The notes: generated by a model from the letters alone, not told the origin. 64,000 bases of DNA from Sternotherus odoratus (GCA_032164245.1 JAVMKO010000001.1:20125603-20189602), one strand, 5' to 3'. Counted from the stretch's first letter, positions 34,221-46,294 are shown. Translations and numbers: made by a program.

Positions 34221-34994
34221 TGTGAACCCTGGGTGTTTATTTCCCCACTCTGAACTCTAGGGTAAAGATGTGGGGACCCCGCATGAAAGACAAATCACCC
34301 CCAAGCTTATTTTACCAGCTTAGGTTAAATCTTTTCCCCCAAAGCCCAAACTTCTCCAGTTGGGGCTTGGAAATCGCTGCCACCACTAATGTGAGTCCCC
34401 AAAGCTATGGGGTAGGGCACATTAGAACCCCAATAGTAACACCCCCTCCCCCTTTTTACCTGGGAGAGATTCGAGAACACAAACCCTCACTAGCTGTGAG
34501 ACTAGTCTGATCCAACCTAGGATCACTCCAATGGAAATACAGACAGTTTTTACCAAAAAAAGAGAAAGATTTAATAGAAGAACAGAGAAAAAGCATAACT
34601 CCTTACACAGAGATTCATAGATACCAAGTCTCCTAGCATTAACCAGCCTCGTGGAGCCCCCTCCCTTGGAATTTCTCTCTCTGCTAAACTCTACAGTTAA
34701 GAACACCGTGGACTGATTACAAGGTGATACAATTCAAGAATACACTTACGGCTAGGCTTTTGTTTTCTTAGCAGGTTATTGAAATGATGAATAGATTGAT
34801 GTCCCCCATAGCTGGGGATTGCAGATAGCTCCGAGCAGCCGAGAGAGAGAGACAGACCGAGACCCCGGGAACAAAGTGAAAGTAACCCTTTGTCTCTAGA
34901 TATCAGCAGCTCCGATACGTCATCCCCTATCCTGTTTCAGGTTTAACCCTTAACAGGTAAAACAGTAATTCTAAGGCACTTCATACTTATGACA
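34221..34994 (-). mobile_element. LTR, family C (minus orientation)
   Basis: A 774-bp unit from TGTGAACCC to TTATGACA. Its reverse complement matches 4617-5414 in order: 'GTGAAGTGCC' versus 'ATGAAGTGCC' at the start, 'TTTTACCTGTTA', 'GGTGGCAGCG', 'CCCAACTGG', and a CACA end. An AATAAA signal lies close to its 3' end on the minus strand. The flanks (TTTAA, CCTGC) do not match, so it may be a product of recombination or deletion. Confidence 0.75.
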
Positions 34995-35814
34995 CCTGCT
35001 CTCTGGTTTATTTTGGCAGCCCCCATGAAACCTTATCACGCCCATAGGGCCCTCCCAGACCCTGTTGCAATAAAAGATATTACCACACCCACCTTGTGTC
35101 TCTCATATCCTGGAACCAACATAGCCACAACTACACTGCCAACATTCATTATGGGCAGTTTTGGCTTATGTGTCCACTCAATTGATAAAGAAGATAAAAA
35201 TAGACTTAATTATCTTCCAGTATCTACATTTCATTCCAGAAACATCAGCAGTAGAGCTTTTGAGTGTCTGTCCAAGGGTGCATGGAAGAAAGAAGAATCC
35301 TTTCCCTTGTTGGTTTGGTTTTGTCTTTCTATCTAAGGGAATACCCAGGAACAAACCCTGGTTTATATTTATTTCATTCCACAATAAACCTTTCTTCTGT
35401 GTAATCTCTGCTACTTAGTAAGAACATCAACAAGGTGATAGCAACTGTGTTTTTCTTCCTTTTTCTATTGCTTTTTCTGTCCATTGTTTCACTGTTTTGG
35501 ACAGCAGTGATCACTGGAAGGACAAAAGGTTGATCAGAAGACAAAAAGAAGATTAGAGGCAGAGAGAAAAGGGACTAAGTGTTCAGATAGGAAAAGGAGA
35601 AAAAAATAGATAAGCAAAGGGATGTGCTGAAACTTGCCAACAGCAGCAGAATACATCTTGCACACTTTGCCTTTATATAATGACTGCTTTATGGTGGACC
35701 CACTTACATTGTTAGGTAGCCTAATTCCATTAAATTTCAACAGGAGTTAATGGGCACCTAACACCATTACTCCCCAACATAAATCAATTAGAAATTACAG
35801 TGCTTTCTTCGGAG

Positions 35815-36050
35815 CAATGCTAGTCTTGCCGTTAAAGCAAAGTACTGGGAATCTAGAGATACCAGGCTAAACTCTGTTCTCAATCACTCTGGATGTACAG
35901 AAGTTTAAATTAGAGCAGCATTTGGGTCCTGTATTTTAATGCTGGACATCCCATGTGACTCTGGGCAATTCTGTGTCCATTTTGTTAGTTGTAAAATGGT
36001 GTTTACATCCTCTTTCTCCCAAGAGGTCCTAGCAGCGAAGGACATCTTAA
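35815..36050 (+). repeat. MIR / CORE-SINE relic
   Basis: The tRNA-like head 'TTGCCGTTAAAGCAAAGTAC' and 'gatgtacag...' are followed after a gap by 'catgtgactctgggcaattctgtg' and 'ttagttgtaaaatgg', the MIR core in plus orientation. Confidence 0.55.
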
Positions 36051-36412
36051 GTCTCGAGCCAAGGCTCTGTAAGAGCCATCTTGGCATGTTCTGTCAGGGA
36101 ACGGTGTAGAATCAGTGCTTCACCTGTGTTCCTTGGCCATGAGACCAATGATAAAAACCAAATTCTAATATTGAGTGAGGAGGAGCACATTAGGAATCTG
36201 GGTGAATAACAGTAACTGTGATACTAATCTATGATGTCTGTGATTGGTAGATAAATGTCTGTTTTGAGCTTTCAGTTATTTTTGGTACAGTAACATTAGC
36301 TATTTGTATTTATTCTAGTTTTTCAATTACTTATTTCCTATTGCTCCATCTGAACAAACAGACTGGTATAAATACTATATTGCCATAACAAAAAGGGTGG
36401 TACTTCCTAAAT

Positions 36413-36816
36413 CAGGGGTCTCAAACATGCGGCCCGCAAAGCCCTTCCCTGCGGCCCGCCAAGCTTCCTGGCGCTCCCCCCCCCCCCCCCACATAGCAGT
36501 TTGCAGGACGGAGGGGCCAGAAGTGGAGGCTTCTCTGCTGCCTGGCTGGGCCGCGCGTGTTTCTAGCTCTGGACTTCCTATATTGCTCTTGCTTTGTTTG
36601 CCAAACAGCTGTTGGTGGTGCCTAGCGCTTTCCAGGAGGGAATGGGGAGCTGCGTGCTCAGAGGAGGAGGTGGGGCAGGGGTGGGACCTCTTGGAAGGGG
36701 TGGAGTGGGGGCGGAACCGGGGCAGCAAGGGCAGGGTGTGTGTCAGTGGTGCGGCCCTCGGGCCAGTGCACTAGTCCCCATGCGGCCCTCATGGTCATTT
36801 GAGTTTGAGACCCCTG
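36413..36816. mobile_element. hAT MITE with perfect duplication
   Basis: A 404-bp element with perfect 14-bp inverted ends CAGGGGTCTCAAAC / GTTTGAGACCCCTG and a perfect 8-bp duplication TCCTAAAT (36405-36412, 36817-36824). The interior contains repeated 'GCGGCCC' words and C-runs. Overlapping frames on both strands (up to 125 codons) come from GC bias. Confidence 0.93.
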
Positions 36817-36824
36817 TCCTAAAT

Positions 36825-38656
36825 AAAGAAAACTGTATGCAAGAGATGGAAACAGGTTTTGTGCAGCTGAAGATACAGCTTCCCACAGCACTCATAAGAG
36901 AGATTATAAAAGTAATTGGGTGCCAACAGTCTCTAAACTGATTGAGACATCCTGCAACTGGCTGAACAGTTCCTAGAATATACATATTTTTGCCTAGAAT
37001 GTATGTGCTTTTGTTTTTTTCTTTTTTAATTAGTGCATCTAAAAGATTTTACATGAAGTAGACATGACAGATAGGACAGTTCATCATGTCTTTATAGTTA
37101 CTGATCTTGGGCTGAATAGATAAGTATCTATCACTAGTAGTTCATATTTATACAACACCTTTTACATAGAAAGATCCAAGGTCGTATTTAGTCATCACCA
37201 TAATACAGCCACCACTGTTGAGGATTACAGTATCCTTTCTGCATCAGTAATACTTCACAGCAATATTTAAGAAAGATATAAAATCACAGGGAAAACCTAA
37301 TTTAGCCAGAAACCTAGATTATGTTTTACAATATGTCCATGCAGATATTTTAATAAGACAAAAGTCTAATGCTAATTCAGAGAATGCAGTACCTCCTCAT
37401 TTGCCAGAGATACTTCATGCAACACCTGAGTTTTCCTGGGAAGTTTTATAGACTCATGCTTACCATGCTTAGTTCATGAGGTCACAGAACAAGTGGCTAG
37501 AGTTTCCTAATAAAAATAAACAGTGCACATTACAGTGCCTGCATAAGGCTTTTATGAATATTCTGAGAATTCATGCAAGTTGAATCCTTTATAAAACTTG
37601 AATAAACCAGAACATACTGAGAGGAGCAGAACCCTGGAAATGCCAGGATTTAGATCTATCCTAAATAAATGGATTGGATTTGAGAATGCAAATATTAATA
37701 TGAATTGGAAAAAAGTCAAGTGTTTGTGTCAAAATTAGTCCTGCTCTACTTACTCACTAACTGAGATAATTTTGCAGGGTAAATATAATATGAAGATTAA
37801 TAGCCCCTTTTCCATCTCTACAATATATACTGATTAGATAGATATAGATATACTTTGTCTACTGATTTATCCGGTGAAGTTCCCACTATATTGAATGCCG
37901 AAAACCATGCAAAGTAAATGCGTCATTAAAACTGCAGTGTTAACATCAACAAAGGTCATGAAATACCAAATTAAAATTTCAACATCAGTGTTAACTCACT
38001 AAGATTGCAAAATCTGGATGGACTAGTGGCATAAACATTAAGGAAAATAATTAACAATGAAAACTGCAATGGAAAGTATTGCATATGTGGAGGGTCACCA
38101 GGTTGTCATGCTGCTAAGAAATATCAACTTTTGGACTGCATAATTTTATGCTTGAAATTTCATAGGTATTTTAAAAGAAAACATCATCTATAAGTGCTTC
38201 TCTCATCTTAAGTCCTTGCAGAGGAGATGAGGGGCTGTAGAATGTGTATGTGTTTAGTGCATCTCTCTCCAAATGAGGAAACTCTGACTTAACTACCAGT
38301 ACATTTTTTTCTGCATGTGCACAACAGTCAGTTTTCATTCTTTAATCCTGGCACATGTTGGACTAAAAGGTGATTTTGGGGGCTAAAATTATGAATAGTG
38401 AAAATAGGAGAAGCAATTCCCCTTGACAATGCAAGATGATGGAACTGAATGAATAGACAATAAATTTATAGGGAGGAAATCTATGTGGTCATGGGATTTC
38501 CTCCAGTGGTATTCAGCAGTACTGAAATAGGAAAGGAGACGACTGATGTGGAGGGTGAACCAGAACTGTGCTTAATGGAATGGATTTTGCTGTTGGAGAG
38601 AGGGGCAAAGAAAACTTTTTCAGTGGGGAGGAATAGGGCTGAGAGTAGCAGAGAAG
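36825..38656. other. Single-copy AT-rich DNA
   Basis: No gene or clear interspersed repeat seen. Confidence 0.4.
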
Positions 38657-38786
38657 CAGGGCTTAAATTCAGCCGGAGCTGTCTGGAGCAGAGCTCTGGT
38701 AAATACTTTCAGACTTGCGGGAGCCCCAGCGATTTCCTCTCCCCTCCCCCCCCCCCCCCCCCCGGGGGTTGAAACCCCAAGCACTG
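38657..38786. mobile_element. Possible hAT MITE with poly-C core
   Basis: CAGGGCTTAAATTCAGCCGG at the left and '...aaaccccaagcactg' at the right resemble imperfect hAT ends (compare 11402-11516). A C-run of about 20 lies at 38744-38763. The flanking octamers do not match, so the boundaries are tentative. Confidence 0.45.
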
Positions 38787-41700
38787 GGAAATACTCAGTA
38801 GATTTTAAAGGTTGCAGAGGAGCAATGGATGGTGATGAATTGCAGTTTTGGAAGAGCTGAGTGAAAGGGCATGGGGGCAGATGGGAAAATCTGAAAGAGA
38901 TGAAGTCCATGGTCAGAGTGAACACATCTACGGTGGGGAAAAAAAAGCAATGTTGACAGGTCGGAGCAAGTGGCTATATTGGGAAGCAGAAGAGTTGATC
39001 CATGACTGAAGATCAGTCTAGGAGGAGGAAGCAAAGGAACAGATGGGATGTTATTATAGAAGTTGAAGTACCAAGTATGAGAGTGACAGACTGAGGAGTG
39101 GGAGAGTCCATTCAGATTTTTCTATTGGTCATTTTACTTCTTCAATATAAACCTTAATGTATCACTCTCCATTGTATCTATATTGTTTGGAATTCAGCAT
39201 TTGAATTGTGACCCAGTTTATGTCATGGAAGTGTTACATTTTTGGAATTTTCTGACTTTTGAGTGCTGAATTTCTCAACCTTGTTTCTGCCCTGATGTTG
39301 GGTTTTGCACTTAGTATGCATTTGTTTAATGCTAAATGGAAAAACATGCAGTATGTGTTTAGTAACTTACCTGAAAGTGAAATATATTGAGTTAAATTGG
39401 TAAACATTGTGCTACAGTTTTCTCCATTTATGTTTATAAGAAACCCCCATACTCGTATTAAATGCAAACCCCAGCATTAATGCAGAGTCAAGGATGAAAC
39501 ACCACTGAGGAGTCCTAAATTCCAAGGTTGAGGTTGTCAATGAGAATTGGGCAACTAACTCCCTTAGGTGTCTTTGAAAATCCCAGCCAAGAGGCATTAT
39601 CTATCTTAAGCAATCTTTATTCAGTTTTCCTTAATTAGCCCCTACATAACAGATGCAGCTGATAGAGTCTTTAATAGAGACATCCTTAAAACATGTCAGG
39701 GGAGAGGGGAAAAGGGCCAATAATAGTAATATGTGTATGTGAAATTACTGTCTGTACATCTTCATAGTTTTTAATTTACTGAATTTATTTTCTTGGACTA
39801 AACTTTTAACAAGCAAAGTTGGACGTGTCCAGCTTCAGCTATTCATGAGTTGTGAGAGGGAAAAAATTGCATTTGGAAAATATAAGAAAATACATATTTT
39901 CCCTCAAACTTAAAATTCCACATTAAGACATCCAATTTGCCTTAAACTTTCCCAGCCACTCCCCATCTCCAAAATCACCTTTGAGCTAAGACTAAGCTAG
40001 GAGAATGTCAACTCCGAAAAATATAAGCAATTTAAAATCTTTGGGTTTTCAGTGGAAATCAGAATACCCCTAAACTATAGATAGGCTTGGCAGAATTCAA
40101 TTTTTTTTATCATTTTGATGGATAGTATAAATTTTATTACAGATTTAAATGTTCACAGTTGTGGGAAATTATGAGGGTTCAGATGTTGAGGGGTAATGAC
40201 TGTAGACATTGAGATTGAAAAAGGTAAAGATTTATAACCATTAAAACATAAATTGTCAATATCACATTAAAATATACGAAGTAAATAGCCTTAAATCAAA
40301 TTCTAAATGTTCTAAAGCAGCATTTTTTTTACACTGCCTATCTGTACATTTTGATTAGTATCAATGGGAATATTTTTTTCATTGGTGTGTGTGGTAAAAT
40401 CAGCATTTACCAATCCTAGCCTTCCAATCTTACCTGTAGATCTTCTAGTGACCACTATACTATTCTTTATCCAGGAAAACTGAGGTAGCTTTCACCACCT
40501 CATTGCTTTCTTCTGGGCATTTTCTCTGCCCTTAGAGGGGAAAAAGATAAACTAAACGCATACAGATAATAAGCTGATCTAAAAAACCTCCACTTTGTTG
40601 CACAAGATTGATAGATAATTATTAAGGAAATTCTGACCAAAAGGTCCATTTTATGGCACAAGTTGTTATTTGGGATGATGGATTACAGACAAATTCACTT
40701 TTAAAAACAAGCCAAAATAAGGTATTATGGGTCCCTCCTGTTGTCATTTCAGCCAAGGGCATGGAATGGAAACATTGGTTGCATTGATGGATGCCTTCCT
40801 TGTGGGAATGGACAGATCATTTATTTGTTTAAAGCAGGCTTCTTTTTACACATTGTTTTACAGAAATAGGACTCGTTTGTCTGTTGATTTGATTTAAAAC
40901 TTCCTTGTAATCTGTTCTGATGCAAATGTAAATAAGGCCATGTTATAACAGCTTGTTATACCTTCCTTCATGCTCTACCCAGGGGAATAAATAGACATCC
41001 TATCCAAATGGTCTACTGAGGCTACATTTCCCAGCCTGCCCTTGGAAACTACTTTCTGAAATAATGGTAGCTCAGCAGTGGGACTTTTAAAAATAGCTGC
41101 TGCTGTCTCTGGCATAGATGACATTCCCCTTACTGCTCCAGAAGGTATTTTCCCTTCTTTTCCTTACCTAAACTCCTAAAAGTTGCTAGAGGAAAAAAGT
41201 GTTAGAGCAGCTGCATTTCCTGCAGGCAGCTAAAATGTCAGTGTAACGGGTCTCATTATACTTAAAGTGCTCTCCCAACCACAGAGTGAAAGGGCCACTC
41301 TAGCCTACCCAGCTTCATGAGCTCTAGACTTAGGGTCCTAAAAATAGAGCTGAAGAAAACAGGTCAGTCTTGTCAGAAAGCTCCATCTTGTTTCCCTAAG
41401 AACACTTCTCGCCTCCAGTGACACATTCCTCTGACACAGCTCTGGCTGACCTCTACAAAATCTAACCAGGAATTGATGGGAGCCTTAACTATTTTCATTT
41501 CATAAATAGAAAAAATGAAAGAGACAATGAAACCAAGTCACGTATGTCACTATTCAAACTTTTAAAATACGCAGCAGTTTATCCTGCGATGAAAGTCAAT
41601 GCCTGGCAAATAAAATTATAGCACCAGTAAAAGAAAAGTGTCCCAGTGTACAAAGCTAATGACATTGCTTGTAATTAAGATACCAAGTTGTCTATGCACT

Positions 41701-42603
41701 GTAGTTTCTAATGTACAGCAGAACTGCAGGCATGCTTTGTCTATTCTGTTTTCTTCATGAGTGAACAGATAATAGGTTCATGGTTTAAGTTGAAAATAAA
41801 CTGTATTACAACATTAAATCCTTAATTATCTGACCATTCGGAGTACAATTAAATATCTCTAAAAAGCGGTTGTTAGTTTAGTAAGCATTCCCAAGTTTTA
41901 AATGAAAAAAAGAACAATGTTTTAAATCTAAATTATATAGATAGTGAAACAAGCCCTTCAGTGACCATAAGCCAATGTTATTCTCCAGTTGTGTCATTTA
42001 CAAATTGGAAAAGCCAGCTGATCTTGATTTTTCATTTTAACCTGTGGGATTTTTTAGTGCTATTCTGTGGGAATGGCATTCATTACATTTTATCCTGTTT
42101 TTTCTTTTTTTTTAAACCAATAATATTATGTCTATATTTGGACATTAGAATGCATTCCCAATGAATGTACAAATACTTTGACTTAAGTATCTGATGCTTT
42201 GGGATGCTAGGTGATAGAGTAGATGATCTTATTCACAGCTTGTCTTTCCTGCAGACAGGTAGTGCAGTCTCTTTCCAACTCAGTGGCTTGACAGATATGG
42301 AGTCATGTTCGTTTAATTTGCTCTGATACCTAAACAGTGTAACCAACTTGTTCATCTAGTATTCACTGTCCGTCTGAATTCATGTCATGAGGAGAAATAT
42401 AGTATTGTGAATTTTGGTATGAAATATGGGAGTTAATCCTGTATATTTAAAATATAATAACAAATTAATACTTAAAATGCAGATAGAGAAGCTAAACCTT
42501 CATTGTGTTCTTATGTTCTTATATCTAGCTGGAAACTGTTTTGTATGATGATCTCTCTTCATATGGGATTCAGTGGGACAAAATCTTAAACAGAATATAC
42601 TGC
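38787..42603. other. 3.8 kb of single-copy AT-rich DNA
   Basis: No gene recognised. Small open frames are all below 85 codons and lack domain features. No LTR, CR1 or PLE insertion was found. Confidence 0.4.
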
Positions 42604-42663
42604 AAAATTCCCTGCTGGAGTAACTCAGTGAAGTCACTAGAGTTACACTAACAGGGAATTTGA
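42604..42663. mobile_element. Palindromic MITE-like element
   Basis: AATTCCCTG at the left and CAGGGAATT at the right are perfect inverted copies around 'gagtaactcagtgaagtcactagagttac', which is itself palindromic. Confidence 0.6.
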
Positions 42664-42855
42664 CCAATGATTTTTTCCCCTTTTTTTGAAATCATAGGAG
42701 CATATTTTCTTGTATTTAACCTTGTCACTCTTCATTGAAATCACAGGAGGCTTCATGGATTTACTATAACCAGGAACAGAATTTGGCCCATTGTCTTTTG
42801 GGAGTGCTGACAAATGCCCTAATGAGTACACTGACAAAAAGAGGGGAACATCTGT

Positions 42856-43108
42856 GGGCTTGTCTTCATGGCATAATGTAGCTGGAGTCGACATAGCTTA
42901 GGTGGACTTACCCGGGGTCTTCATGGCGCTGAGTCAATGGAAGACATTCTTTGGTCGACTTCTCTTACTCTTCTCAGAGAGCTGAAGTACCGGGGTCTAC
43001 CGGAGAGTGCTCTATCATTGATTTAGACGGACTTCACTAGACCCGCTAAATCAATCCCTGGTGCATCGATGGCAGCAGTGTCGTTCTCCCTGATAGTGAA
43101 GACCAACC
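42856..43108. mobile_element. Harbinger-like MITE
   Basis: The left end GGGCTTGTCTTCA is an imperfect inverted match to the right end TAGTGAAGACCAACC. The interior includes 'gtcgacatagctta' and 'acccgctaaatcaatccctgg', sequence I recognise from reptile Harbinger-type MITEs. No clear three-base duplication remains. Confidence 0.65.
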
Positions 43109-43601
43109 TTGAGTCTAGAATATATTTACAAATTTTAGGGATACACTGGGGTGTTTAAATTCAAATTATCTTTAATTTTAAAAGGTCATTGCATTGAATA
43201 ACTAATGAAAGCAAGGAGGCATTTCTTTTGATGACAAATGCAGGTGAATTTTCAGGCTAATAGATGGATTTATTTTGATATACCAGCAAGAGAATACACA
43301 ATCATTTTTCTTATATGCACTTTTCCTTTTAATTTTGAGGAAACTAAGTGGGTATGAAAATGAGGGGGAGTATATGAATGTTGCAGTTGCTGAGGTTTTC
43401 CCACACAGCTTTGCAACTGAACCTCATTCTAAACTTGTTAACTCTCACATTGTTCTAGTTCTGGGATTTGTAGAGCCAGAGGCTGCCAGTCACACCTGTC
43501 TGTATTTGGAGAATGCGATCACATAGATCACTTATGATTAATTATATTATATCATCCCAGGTATGCAGAGAAATTGAAGGTTTGTTTCTTTAGGGGCTTT
43601 T

Positions 43602-43668
43602 TGTATACCCATTGAAATCAACGGGAGCATTGCCATTGACTTAGATAAACACAGAATCATGCCTTTTA
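43602..43668. mobile_element. Palindromic MITE-like fragment
   Basis: 'CCCATTGAAATCAACGGGAG' is followed by 'attgccattgacttag', the same hairpin class as 31097-31172. Confidence 0.4.
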
Positions 43669-44457
43669 GCTAATGTGCCATTTCACTTCACAGCATGCCA
43701 TGTGTGATTCTTTAGTATCTAAAAATGCTTTATTCAATGAAAATGAATGAGGAGTCCTTTCATGTACTCTATCATCCACATAGTGCGATATAGTGCTCTT
43801 TAAAGGTAGACTCATCGAGGTGGATGTATAAAAGGATTTAGACATGCTGGTATCTGCCAGTTTTAGTGCATCTGAACTTGACATTATCACTGTTCTTAGA
43901 TTTATTTGTACAGACAAGGTGGTTCTTCAGATAAACGGGGGCATTTGGGGAATTTGTTACTTTAAAGTAGCCTGGATTTAGTCCTGAGAGACAGTGTTAC
44001 ATCAGTGTGACTTACTGTGCAAAGAAGATGAAAAATGCTTTTCACTAATAGGGAAATAATTTTCATCTAACTGACACCCGTGTGAGTGCTTTTCTTCACC
44101 TATAAGAGAATTTTTCTTCTTTCTTTTCTTTCACAATTTACACAAACATTGAAGACAGGGTAAGTAATGTTGTTGTATGTAAGAGCTTTTAAGCAACAGC
44201 CACAGAAGCAATCAGATGAGATTTTTACCATTTTGCTATTTCCCCCCTTCTCTTCCCCAGTGTGTCTGGAACTTTACTTTTTCAGTTTATAGCCTTTTAA
44301 CTAAGTTTCTGTCTACGCTATAGCTTATGTCAGCATAACTTATGCCGCTATGGTGTGTGAATAAACCACACCCCAAGCAACATAAGTTACACCAACATAA
44401 GCTCTAGTGTGCACAGTACTATGTCAGCGGGAGAGGTTCTACCATCGACAGAGCTAA

Positions 44458-45388
44458 GGGTATGTCTTCACTACAGCAGTAGGTCGATTTCCCTTAAGTC
44501 GATTTTCTAAAGTCTACTTTAGAAAATCGACTTAGTGCGTCCCCACAAAGGACAGCAGGTCGATACTGTCTTTCCTAGAACTTTTGCAGGGGTCGACATA
44601 TCCCGCATTGCACTGTGGGTAGTCTCCCCAGCTGGCACCACCTTTCGGGGCAGCCAGGCACGCTCCCCAGGGGACCAGCCCCAGTCCAAGCAGCTCTGTG
44701 GCCCCCATGCCCGCCCGAGCAGGTCCGCGGACCCCCCCGCCTGAGCAGTCCCGTGCCGGACCCCCCCCCCCCCCGCCCGCCCGAGCAGGTCCGAGAACCC
44801 CCCATCCGCACGAGCAGCCCCGCGCCGGCTCCCCCCGCCCGAGCAGCCCCGCGCCAGACCCCCCCACCCGCCCGAGCAGCTCTGCGAACCCCCCTGCCCG
44901 CCCGATCAGCCCCGTGCCGGCTCCCCCCATCCGAGCAGCCCCGCGCCGGATCCCCCGCCCGCCCGAGCAGCTCCGCAAACCCCCCCGCCCGCCCAAGCAG
45001 CCCTGCGCCGGCTCCCCCCGCCCGAGCAGCCCCACGCCGGACCCCCCGCCTGCCCGAGCAGCACCGCGAACCCCTGCTCGGGCGGGCGGGGGGGGTGTCA
45101 GCGGAGCTGCTCGGGCGGGGGGAGCCGGCGCGGGGCTGCTCGGGCGGGCGGGGGGGTCCGCGGAGCTGCTCGGAGGTCGGAGGCTTAAAGTCCCATGCCT
45201 CTTCACTAGTCCGCAATCGACCTAGAGAGGTCAATTTCAGCGCTACTCCTCTCGTTTTGGAGGAGTACAAAAGTCGATTTTGAGGGCCCTTTAAATCGAC
45301 TTTAATGGCATGGATGTGAAGACGGGTACATGTTTATTTTGACTTAACGTCGCTAAAGTCAATGTTAAGTCGTAGTGAAGACATGCCC
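44458..45388. mobile_element. Harbinger-like MITE, inner, with minisatellite
   Basis: A 931-bp element starts GGGTATGTCTTCACTAC and ends GTAGTGAAGACATGCCC, perfect 17-bp inverted ends, with TAA on both sides (44455-44457, 45389-45391). It sits inside the 44305-45511 element, so it is younger. The core (about 44700-45180) is a CpG-rich minisatellite. Large overlapping frames on both strands (up to 231 codons) are translations of this repeat and not genes. Confidence 0.9.
44700..45180. repeat. CpG-rich minisatellite with inverted arm
   Basis: Repeating blocks of about 35-45 bp built from CCGCCCGAGCAG(C/T)... and GCGCCGGCTCCCCC. From about 45072 the motif appears reverse-complemented (CTGCTCGGGCGGG), so the two arms could fold on each other. 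Confidence 0.85.
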
Positions 45389-45683
45389 TAACACTGCTCA
45401 CAGAGGTGGTTTTATTATGCTGATGGAAGAGTTCTGTCCCATCAGCACAGAGTGTCTTCACCAGACATTCTGCAGTGATGTAGCTGCGCCACTATATATG
45501 TAGACAAGCTCTAAGAAGTATACTGGAGGGTGAAAAGACTTTTGGGGGGGCATGTTCACTGGATGTTCATTGTTTTTATTTTATCCATTCTCTTGTAGTT
45601 TTGAACAGAATGGTTTAAAGTTCCCAGAGGTTCATGGAGATGATTTATTTGGCTTTTGATTAGCATAAGGCACTCAGATACTA

Positions 45684-45930
45684 CAAAAAAAGAACAGGAG
45701 TACTTGTGGCACCTTAGAGACTAACAAATATATTTCATCATAAGCTTTCATAGGCTATAGCCCACTTCATCGGATGCATAAAATGGAATACAGCGTAGGT
45801 AATATATATACGCACACAGAAAATATGTAAAGCTGGAAGTTGCCATACCAATTCTAAGAGGCTATTTAATTTAGACGGGCTATTATTAGCAGGAGAAAAA
45901 AACCTTTTGTAGTGATAATCAAGATGGTCC
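45684..45930 (-). mobile_element. PLE 3' end fragment
   Basis: Minus-strand PLE terminus: 'GGAGTACTTGTGGCACCTTA' (45699 onward), 'agcccacttcatcggatgc', then 3' UTR with 'gttgccataccaattctaagaggc'. The decayed hammerhead core has CCGATGA instead of CUGAUGA (45767-45773) and GAAA at 45746-45749. Confidence 0.8.
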
Positions 45931-45934
45931 ATAT

Positions 45935-46288
45935 CAGATAATAAGATGAGGAAGACTTTGTAGCACCTTAGAGACTAACCAGTTTATTTCAGCATAATCT
46001 TTCGTGGGCTATAGCCCACTTCATTGGATGCATAGAATGGAACAAAAGTAAGATGAATTTATACACACAGAAAGCAACAACAACAACAAAATTGTAAATT
46101 ACCATACCAATTCTAAGAGGCTGTTAAATTTGGATGGGCCATTATCAGCAGGAAATTTCCACTCTATGCCGCCGATGAAGTGAGCTATAGACCACGAAAG
46201 CATATGCTGAAATAAACTGGTTAGTCTCTATGGTGCTATAAAGTCTTCCTCATCTTATTTATGGATACAGACTAACACCCGGCTGCTA
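45935..46288. mobile_element. PLE copy with inverted ends, no coding part
   Basis: The left arm 'AAGATGAGGAAGACTTTGTA...cagtttatttcagcataat' is the inverted copy of the right arm '...aaataaactggttagtctctatggtgctataaagtcttcctcatctta'. A 3' UTR segment like that of 45684-45930 lies between. Both arms carry hammerhead-like remnants, minus at 46000-46027 (core CCAATGA) and plus at 46172-46199 (core CCGATGA, GAAA). It is another head-to-head PLE derivative. Confidence 0.8.
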
Positions 46289-46294
46289 ATCTTA

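Larger units (their letters stand above)
33493..35067. mobile_element. hAT element with nested LTRs
   Basis: It is flanked by a perfect 8-bp duplication CAATAAAA (33485-33492, 35068-35075), and removing it restores the PLE-2 terminal sequence. The left end CAGAGGTTCTCAACC is a typical hAT terminus; interior blocks 'gcatatccaatagattaaagcc' and 'gcaattgcccggggcccc' are recognisable. The right end (CAGACCCTGTTG) is a poor inverted match. Two LTRs (33624-34102 and 34221-34994) lie inside it. No transposase remains. Confidence 0.75.
32664..35155 (-). mobile_element. Penelope-like element PLE-2 (second family), split
   Basis: The left part (32664 to about 32990) is a minus-strand PLE 3' portion ending in 'ggtaatatcttttattggaccaac'. 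The right part (about 33090-33492 and 35076-35143) is a plus-strand PLE 3' UTR ending in 'ccaataaaa|gatattacc...ccaccttgtgtctc'. The two ends are thus inverted copies joined head-to-head, like PLE-1. A hAT element interrupts it at 33493-35067. The flanks share CAGTTTTG (32656-32663, 35156-35163), a possible short duplication. It ends differently from the PLE-1 family, hence a second family. Confidence 0.75.
44305..45511. mobile_element. Harbinger-like MITE, outer, interrupted
   Basis: It is bounded by TAA at 44302-44304 and 45512-45514. The ends GTTTCTGTCTACGC and ATGTAGACAAGCTC are imperfect inverted copies. The left part runs to 44457 and the right part resumes at 45389 after the inner element. 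Its right interior is shared with 30089-30369. TAA duplications fit the PIF/Harbinger superfamily. Confidence 0.75.

Noticed and set aside
36375..36941. Candidate gene on either strand (up to 125 codons)
   Set aside because: The frames fall in a 404-bp hAT element with matching ends and an 8-bp duplication.
44532..45283. Overlapping open frames of 175-231 codons on both strands
   Set aside because: They are translations of a CpG-rich minisatellite inside a MITE with clear TAA duplications. Frames exist on both strands at once and give low-complexity Pro/Ala/Arg/Gly proteins.
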